A DNA stretch of 64,000 bases from positions 202,410-266,409 of the forward strand of contig DDTH01000006.1 of assembly GCA_002344055.1 (NCBI GenBank), written 5' to 3'. This stretch comes from Sphingomonadales bacterium UBA2369 (GTDB lineage Bacteria; Pseudomonadota; Alphaproteobacteria; Sphingomonadales; Sphingomonadaceae). The translations under genes were made by a program, and so were the position numbers. The notes under the pieces were generated by a model. The model was not told where the DNA came from, did no database searches, and was given only the letters and a program-made list of their open reading frames with translations. Positions 58,713-64,000 of the stretch are shown piece after piece; positions within the stretch are counted from its first letter, which is position 1; each line of letters starts with the position of its first letter.

Positions 58713-59527
58713 AAAGCGCGCGCCTTCAGGCTGGCGGCGATCACCCCGTCGCAGCGTATCGCGTGATATTCGCTGTCCGCGATCCGGGCCAACCGGACCG
58801 GCTGATCGACGAACAGGGGCGCGAGCAAGCGGAATTCCAGCCCCGCAAGCGGGCCATCCCGGGCCGCCATCTCGGCGAGCCGCGCCGCCGTGAACGGCCC
58901 GTGCACGACAAGGTCGGGATAAAGTTCCACCTCGCGGGCGTAGGGCCGGTCATAGTGGATCCTGTGGCCGTTGAAGGTGGCGGCCGAGAAGCGGAACAGC
59001 TGGACCGGGCCGGGCCTCCACATCTCGCCCTCGGCCGATTCGGTCGCGGCGGCTGGGAGCGGGATGGCATCGCCCTGGTCGCGATAGACGATGGTCTGGC
59101 GCTCGGTGAGGCGCGGCGTGCCGGCCTGGCCGAGGCGGCGCTCGACCTCGACGAAGATCAGGTCGCCGCTGGCGCCAGCGCGATGGCGGACGTCCGTGAT
59201 GATGCTGTCGAGGATCGCGGGCGCACCGAGTTCGGCCGGCGCGTGGAAGTCGACCGAAGCGGCGGCGAACATGCGCCGCTGGAGCGTGACTGCCGGCAGG
59301 AAGCCGCCGCGCTTCGGGTGACCGTCCGGGCCGATGCCGTCATCCGTGGCCGTTTCCAGAAACCAGGCCCAATGGCCGAGCACGGGCATGGCCCGCTCGA
59401 CATCCGGATCGGCGCCGATCGCCACCGCGAACCGGCGCAGGCTCTCGGCATCGAGCATCTGCTCCTGGCCCCGGGCGCGGCCGATCGCGGCACGCCATTC
59501 GGCGAGGTCGTCCGGCGAGACGCTCAC
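58709..59527 (-). CDS. Mesaconyl-C4-CoA hydratase-like (HTD2/FAS1-like) dehydratase
   Basis: A 272-residue double hot-dog protein. It has MPVLGHWAWFLE, RMFAAASVDFHAPAELGAP, RLTERQTIVYRD and the C-terminal hydratase motif FNGHRIHYDRPYAREV, followed by YPDLVVHGPFTA. This is the pattern of mesaconyl-C4-CoA hydratase (Meh) of the 3-hydroxypropionate bicycle, which forms (S)-citramalyl-CoA, and of related HTD2 proteins. GTG start overlaps the stop of the isomerase gene upstream. Confidence 0.78.
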   Translation of the reverse strand: MSVSPDDLAEWRAAIGRARGQEQMLDAESLRRFAVAIGADPDVERAMPVLGHWAWFLETATDDGIGPDGHPKRGGFLPAVTLQRRMFAAASVDFHAPAELGAPAILDSIITDVRHRAGASGDLIFVEVERRLGQAGTPRLTERQTIVYRDQGDAIPLPAAATESAEGEMWRPGPVQLFRFSAATFNGHRIHYDRPYAREVELYPDLVVHGPFTAARLAEMAARDGPLAGLEFRLLAPLFVDQPVRLARIADSEYHAIRCDGVIAASLKARAL

Positions 59528-60714
59528 GCCACCAGCCCCTGGTCGTGCAGCCGGGCAATCTCGCCGTCGCCGAGACCGAGCAGGTTGGCGAGGATTTCGT
59601 CACTATCGCGGCCTTGGCGCGGCGCGGCGGCGGGCGGCGGCGTCCCGTCCGTGCGGGCCGGGGCGGCGGGCGTCGGATAGGCTCCGCTCGGATGGTCGAC
59701 CATGCCGAAGAGACCATTGTCCCGGACCAGGCGGGGCTCCTCGACCAACGCCTCGGCGAGGCCGCGATAGCGCGACCAGCAGACCCCCGCACGCTCGAAG
59801 GCCGCTGCCAGATCGTCGGCGGATCGATTGCCCACCGCCGCCTCGACGATGCCGAACAAGGCGGCGCGGTGGACGTAGCGGGCGCCCTCGTCGCGCGCGA
59901 AATCCGCGCCGGTCGCGGCCTCGACCGCGGCGATCTGCGCGGCAATGCCGAGCGTGTCGACCAGGCCCGACCATTGCCGCGGGGTGATCGCGACGATCAT
60001 CAGCCGCGCGCCGTCGCGAGTCGCAAAATCGCGCCCGAACGCACCGAACAGGTCATTGCCGCCGCGCGGGCGGTCGCCGCCGGCCAGCACTTCCGCGACC
60101 TGGCCGAGATTGCCGAGCGTCGCGGCGGCGAGATCGGACAGAGCCAGCCTGATTTCCCGCCCCTGCCCCGAAGTCCGCCGCTCGCGCTCCGCCGCCAGCA
60201 AGGCGAAGGCGCCATAGGCACCGGCAATCAGGTCCCAGGCCGGCAGCATGTGATTGACCGGGCGCGGATCGTCCGGATGGCCGGTCATCATCGGCACGCC
60301 GACCGCCGCGTTGATCGTGTAATCGACCGCCGGCTCGCCGTCCGGCCAGCCCATCACGCGCAGGCAGACGAGATCGGGCCGCAGCGCCGCCAGCCTGTCG
60401 TGAGACAGGAAGCCGGTGGCCGGGAAGTTGGTGACGAACAGGCCGTCCGCCGCCGTCGCCAGCCGCTGCGCCAGTTCGCGCCCCTCCGGCCGCGACAGAT
60501 CGAGCGCGACCGATTTCTTGCCCTTGTTGAGGCCCTCCCAATACAGGCTCTCGCCGCCCGCCGCGACCGGCCAGCGCCGCGCATCCGGACCGCCGCCTAT
60601 CTGGTCGAAGCGGATCACGGTCGCGCCAAGCTGTGCGAAATGCAGACCGCAGGACGGCCCGGCGATGAACGAGGCGCCTTCGACGATTGTCAGCCCGGAG
60701 AGCAGGCCGGTCAT
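59524..60714 (-). CDS. 2-methylfumaryl-CoA isomerase-like class III CoA-transferase (Mct type)
   Basis: A 396-residue CaiB-fold protein that differs from the others in the window. It matches the pattern of mesaconyl-CoA C1-C4 CoA transferase (2-methylfumaryl-CoA isomerase) of Chloroflexus as I recall it: EGASFIAGPSCGLHFAQLGA, LNKGKKSVALDLSRPEGREL, VTNFPATGFLS, DYTINAAVGVPMMTGHPDDP, VNHMLPAWDLIAGAYG with the catalytic Asp, and FGAFGRDFATRDGARLMIV. It would move CoA within mesaconate from the C1 to the C4 carboxyl. ATG at 60714. Confidence 0.8.
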   Translation of the reverse strand: MTGLLSGLTIVEGASFIAGPSCGLHFAQLGATVIRFDQIGGGPDARRWPVAAGGESLYWEGLNKGKKSVALDLSRPEGRELAQRLATAADGLFVTNFPATGFLSHDRLAALRPDLVCLRVMGWPDGEPAVDYTINAAVGVPMMTGHPDDPRPVNHMLPAWDLIAGAYGAFALLAAERERRTSGQGREIRLALSDLAAATLGNLGQVAEVLAGGDRPRGGNDLFGAFGRDFATRDGARLMIVAITPRQWSGLVDTLGIAAQIAAVEAATGADFARDEGARYVHRAALFGIVEAAVGNRSADDLAAAFERAGVCWSRYRGLAEALVEEPRLVRDNGLFGMVDHPSGAYPTPAAPARTDGTPPPAAAPRQGRDSDEILANLLGLGDGEIARLHDQGLVA

Positions 60715-60736
60715 CCGTCCGCCGCCGCGTCCGCCA

Positions 60737-61507
60737 TCACCGCCCCTTGAACGCCGGACGGCGCTTCTCGGCGAAGGCGGCGATGCCCTCGTCGCGATCC
60801 TCGGTTGCGAACAGCAATTGAAAGGCCTTGCGCTCCATCACCAGGGCTGTGGCAAGCGGCGCGTCGGGGCCGAGCTTCACGACTTCCTTGATTGCGTCGA
60901 TCGACAGCGGCGGCAGCCGAGCGATCTTCTCGGCGATCTTCAGCGCGTGGCCGAGCACGTCGGCATCGGCGACCACTTCCGACGCCAGCCCCATGCGGAG
61001 CGCGACATCCGCCGGGATCGGATCGCCGGTCAGCAGATAACGCATCGCCTGATATTTGCCCGCGGCCCGCACCAGCCGCTGGGTCCCGCCGGCGCCGGGC
61101 ATGATCCCGACCTTGACCTCGGGCAGGCCGAATTTCGCTCCTTCCCCGGCGATGATGATGTCGCAATGCAGCGCCAGTTCGCAGCCGCCGCCGAGCGCAT
61201 AGCCGTTGACCGCGGCGATCAGCGGCTTGCGGCAGCCGTCCATCACTTCCCAGGCGGCGCGGGAGCTGCGGAAATTGGTGTCGTGGACAGTGCGCTTCCG
61301 CAGCTCCATCAGGTCGGCGCCGGCGGCAAACACCGTGTCGCTGCCGGTGATGACGATCGCCTTGACCGTCGGATCGGCGTCCGCCGCCGCGACCAGTTCC
61401 GCCAGCCGAGTCCGCACGCTCATGCTCAACGCATTGAGCACGTCCGGCCGGTTGATCCGCAGCAAGGCGACGCCCTCGGACGGCGTTTCGAGCAGTACCT
61501 CGTCCAT
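60737..61507 (-). CDS. Enoyl-CoA hydratase (classical crotonase)
   Basis: A 256-residue hydratase with both catalytic Glu residues: GYALGGGCELALHCD and LPEVKVGIMPGAGGTQRL. This makes it the one crotonase of the three in the window with the full hydratase pair. ATG at 61507 overlaps the dehydrogenase stop (ATGA). It precedes the Mct-type gene by 22 bases in the operon 62661-57093. Confidence 0.92.
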   Translation of the reverse strand: MDEVLLETPSEGVALLRINRPDVLNALSMSVRTRLAELVAAADADPTVKAIVITGSDTVFAAGADLMELRKRTVHDTNFRSSRAAWEVMDGCRKPLIAAVNGYALGGGCELALHCDIIIAGEGAKFGLPEVKVGIMPGAGGTQRLVRAAGKYQAMRYLLTGDPIPADVALRMGLASEVVADADVLGHALKIAEKIARLPPLSIDAIKEVVKLGPDAPLATALVMERKAFQLLFATEDRDEGIAAFAEKRRPAFKGR

Positions 61508-62661
61508 CAGACCTTCAGCCCTGCCTCGCGCAGCAGCGACCGGGCGATGATCACCTGCTGGATCTGGCTGGTGCCCTCGTAGATGCGCAGCAGCCGCACG
61601 TCGCGATAGAAGCGCTCGACCTTATAGTCGGCCATGTAGCCGGCGCCGCCATGGATCTGCACGGCGCGGTCAGCGACGCGGCCGACCGCCTCGGTCGTAA
61701 AATACTTGGCGGCGGCGACGTCGGCGGAAAGCTTCTCGCCGGCATCGAAGCGGCGGGCGACGTCCGCCACCATCACCTTCGACGCAAAGGCATCGACGCG
61801 GCTGTCGGCGAGCATCCCCTGGACCAATTGGAACGCGCCGATCGCCTGGCCGAACTGCTCGCGCTCGGCGGCGTAGCGCACCGATTCCTCGACCAGCCGT
61901 TGCGCCATGCCCGCGGCCAAAGCCGACATGTGGATGCGGCCGCGATCGAGCACTTTCATCGCGGTCTTGAAGCCGCGCCCCGGCACGCCGCCGATGATGT
62001 TGGCGGCGGGGACCACAGCATCGTCGAAGATCACGTCGCAGGTGATCGTCCCGCGCTGGCCCATCTTCTTGTCGGGCTTGCCGAAGCTGATGCCGGGCGT
62101 GTCGGCGGGGACGATGAAGGCGCTGATCCCCGCAGCACCTGCCACCCCCGGCTCGCTGCGCGCCATCACGGTCAGCATGCTGGCGCGCGGGGCGTTGGTT
62201 ATGAAGCGCTTGGTGCCGTTGATGCGATAGACATCGCCGTCGCGCACGGCGCTGGTCTGGACGGCAGCGGCATCCGATCCGGCGCCGGGTTCGGTCAGCG
62301 CGAAGGAGGCGATCGCCTCGCCCGCCGCAAGCTTGGGCAGCCATTCATTCTTCTGCGCGTCGGTGCCGTCGATGACGATGCCCTGCGAGCCGATCCCCAC
62401 CGTCGTGCCGATCACCGAGCGGAAGGCGAAAGCCGTGCGGCCGAGCTCGAACACGATCTCGGCCTCCTCGGCCATGGTGAGGCTCAGGCCGCCATGCGCT
62501 TCGGGAATGGAGAGGCCGAACAGGCCCAGGTCGCGCATCTCCTGGATGATCTCGGCGGGGACGGCATCCTCGGCCTCGACCCGATCCTCATTGGGGATCA
62601 GCCGCTCCTCGACGAACCGCGTGACCGTCGTCTTCAGCAGATCGAACGTTTCGCAATCCAT
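61507..62661 (-). CDS. Acyl-CoA dehydrogenase
   Basis: A 384-residue acyl-CoA dehydrogenase of classical homotetramer type. It has FALTEPGAGSDAAAVQTSAV, YRINGTKRFITNAPRASML and LLRIYEGTSQIQQVIIA, with the catalytic Glu in IYEG. ATG at 62661 with GGGAGGA about 10 bases upstream. It is the first gene of the five-gene operon that ends with the Mcd-like gene; a palindrome lies about 45 bases upstream. Confidence 0.93.
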   Translation of the reverse strand: MDCETFDLLKTTVTRFVEERLIPNEDRVEAEDAVPAEIIQEMRDLGLFGLSIPEAHGGLSLTMAEEAEIVFELGRTAFAFRSVIGTTVGIGSQGIVIDGTDAQKNEWLPKLAAGEAIASFALTEPGAGSDAAAVQTSAVRDGDVYRINGTKRFITNAPRASMLTVMARSEPGVAGAAGISAFIVPADTPGISFGKPDKKMGQRGTITCDVIFDDAVVPAANIIGGVPGRGFKTAMKVLDRGRIHMSALAAGMAQRLVEESVRYAAEREQFGQAIGAFQLVQGMLADSRVDAFASKVMVADVARRFDAGEKLSADVAAAKYFTTEAVGRVADRAVQIHGGAGYMADYKVERFYRDVRLLRIYEGTSQIQQVIIARSLLREAGLKV

Positions 62662-62707
62662 GCTCGACCATCCTCCCGGCGCGGGTGTGCCACAGCCATG
62701 GATCGAA

Positions 62708-62726
62708 TAGAACTACCTCATTGCGG
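62708..62726. promoter_or_regulatory. TAGAG-N4-CTC-like palindrome, site 9
   Basis: TAGAACTACCTCATTGCGG on the plus strand: one mismatch in the left arm with the full TTGCGG arm. It lies in the 94-base region between the divergent acyl-CoA dehydrogenase (62661) and CoA transferase (62756) genes. Confidence 0.55.
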
Positions 62727-62755
62727 TTTTTTCGTGGGGCGCCTAGCCTCCTCAC

Positions 62756-63946
62756 ATGGCGAGCGAAGGCGTATTGGCCGGCATCCGCGTCCTCGATTTC
62801 GGACGCTATGTGGCCGGCCCTTATTGCGCGACGATCCTGGCCGATTTCGGTGCCGACGTGATCCGGATCGAGCGGCGCGGCGGGAGCGAGGATCGCTGGC
62901 TGACGCCGGTCACGGCGGATGGCGAAGGCGCTTTGTTCCTCCAGATCAACCGCAACAAGAGGTCGCTGACGCTCGATCCCCGGCACGAGCGGGCGCGCGA
63001 TGTGCTCGATCGCCTCATCCCCACCGCGGATGTGGTGGTGACCAATTTGCCGGTGCCCGCATTGGCCGGTCTCGGACTCGATTATGCCAGCCTGCGCGCG
63101 CTGCGCGAGGACATCATCCACGCCAACGTCTCCTCCTTCGGCCCGGCCGGACCGTGGGCGGAGCGGGGCGGATTCGACAGCGTCGGCCAGGCCATGTCGG
63201 GATCGGCCTGGCTGGCGGGCAAGGATGGCGAGCCGCGCCGCACGCCGATCACCTGGGTCGATCATGCCGCCGCGCTCCACGCCGCGATCGGCGTGCTGAT
63301 GGCGATCATCGCGCGCGGCCAGACCGGACGCGGGCAGGAGGTGCAGGCCAGCCTGCTCGGCTCGGCGCTGGCGATCGGATCGACCTACCTGGTCGAGGAG
63401 GCGATGACCGGGATCGGCCGCACTCCGATCGGCAATCGCAGCTTCGTCAACGGCCCGACCGACAGTTTCCGCACGCGCGACGGCTGGATCGTCACGCAAG
63501 TGGTCGGCGATTCCCTGTTCCGCCGCTGGGCGCGGATGATCGGGGAACCGGCATGGCTGGAGGATCCCGATTTCGCCACGGACGATCTGCGCGGCATCAA
63601 CGGCGCGCGCCTTTCAGAGCGAATGGCTGCATGGTGTATTGAGCAGACGAATGACGAAGCGCTCGACGCCCTGCGCGCCGCCGGCATTCCGTCCGGCCCT
63701 ATCCTGTCCCCGCGCGAGGCGATCGCACATGAGCAGGTGCAAAGCATGGGCCTGGTGACGCCGACGCCCTATCCGGGGCTCGACGGCCTCGCGCCCCTGC
63801 TCGGCTATCCGGCCTCGCTCGGCGCCACGCCTGCGAGCATCCATCGTCCGCCGCCGACCGTGGGCGAGCACAACCAGGAAATCCTGTCCGCCCTCGGCTT
63901 CGATGCGGGGGACATTGCCGGTTTCGACCGCGACGGCGTAATCTAG
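62756..63946 (+). CDS. Class III CoA-transferase
   Basis: A 396-residue CaiB/BaiF protein. It has VLDFGRYVAGPYCATILADF, GADVIRIERRGGSEDRW, INRNKRSLTLDPRHERARDV and the catalytic Asp region ITWVDHAAALHAAIGVLMAI; C-terminus GEHNQEILSALGF. ATG at 62756. It is divergent from the methylsuccinyl operon and could activate that pathway's substrate by CoA transfer. It is followed by the hairpin at the window end. Confidence 0.87.
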   Translation: MASEGVLAGIRVLDFGRYVAGPYCATILADFGADVIRIERRGGSEDRWLTPVTADGEGALFLQINRNKRSLTLDPRHERARDVLDRLIPTADVVVTNLPVPALAGLGLDYASLRALREDIIHANVSSFGPAGPWAERGGFDSVGQAMSGSAWLAGKDGEPRRTPITWVDHAAALHAAIGVLMAIIARGQTGRGQEVQASLLGSALAIGSTYLVEEAMTGIGRTPIGNRSFVNGPTDSFRTRDGWIVTQVVGDSLFRRWARMIGEPAWLEDPDFATDDLRGINGARLSERMAAWCIEQTNDEALDALRAAGIPSGPILSPREAIAHEQVQSMGLVTPTPYPGLDGLAPLLGYPASLGATPASIHRPPPTVGEHNQEILSALGFDAGDIAGFDRDGVI

Positions 63947-63975
63947 GCTCCTCGCTCGATTAGCGATTGCGGCGG

Positions 63976-64000
63976 AAAAGCCCCTCCCCCTTGTGGGGAG
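63976..64000 (+). repeat. Truncated copy of the AGCCCCTCCCC hairpin
   Basis: AAAAGCCCCTCCCCCTTGTG begins the same hairpin sequence as at 42306, cut by the window edge. It likely terminates the CoA-transferase transcript. Three copies in 64 kb mark it as a dispersed genomic element. Confidence 0.5.

Overview
The window is high-GC, densely coded DNA, most consistent with a sphingomonad alphaproteobacterium. Reasons: a TonB-dependent receptor next to CoA-ester catabolic genes, many ATGA/GTGA gene overlaps, frequent GTG/TTG starts, and a repeated AGCCCCTCCCC-type hairpin at 42.3, 57.1 and 64.0 kb. The genus cannot be fixed from sequence reading alone. No tRNA, rRNA, CRISPR array, insertion sequence or integrase was seen.

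Left part (1-20 kb). A possible protein- or glycan-modification trio opens the window: a PRMT-like methyltransferase cut by the window edge, a Stf0-type sulfotransferase and a 2OG-Fe(II) oxygenase. Next come housekeeping glutamate synthase gltB-gltD and an alpha-methylacyl-CoA racemase. A surface or secreted-protein locus follows: two DUF6916-like small proteins (one a predicted Tat-exported lipoprotein), a GNAT acetyltransferase, three tandem phage-tail-collar (microcystin-dependent-protein type) genes, and a 2419-residue RTX adhesin. The adhesin has a beta-helix, Ig/cadherin-like repeats, calcium-binding nonapeptides and a serralysin-type C-terminal domain.

Right part (20-64 kb). This is a large CoA-thioester catabolic island in about ten divergent operons. 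It holds three thiolase-fold proteins (two lack the nucleophilic Cys and each is followed by a DUF35 Zn-ribbon/OB protein), four acyl-CoA dehydrogenases, three crotonases, four class III CoA transferases, five hot-dog dehydratases/thioesterases, four SDRs, an ADP-forming and an AMP-forming acyl-CoA synthetase, a TfdA dioxygenase, a NIPSNAP protein, a UGSC-family protein, a HyuA/HyuB carboxylase-like pair with a Zn-ribbon tail, an MFS carrier and a TonB receptor. LacI and GntR/FCD regulators are present. The set resembles side-chain or ring degradation of a steroid-, terpenoid- or branched alicyclic-type acid, but no ring oxygenase or ring-cleavage enzyme lies inside the window, so the substrate stays open.

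Two observations tie the island together. First, a short palindrome of the form TAGAG-N4-CTC, usually followed by a TTTTGCGG-like arm, sits in all five intergenic promoter regions that start operons between 27.5 and 62.7 kb (nine copies), which suggests one regulon. Second, the operon 62661-57093 (minus strand) encodes a methylsuccinyl-CoA dehydrogenase-like enzyme, a mesaconyl-C4-CoA hydratase-like enzyme and a 2-methylfumaryl-CoA isomerase-like CoA transferase. This is a segment of the 3-hydroxypropionate bicycle/ethylmalonyl-CoA chemistry that appears to be redeployed here for catabolism.
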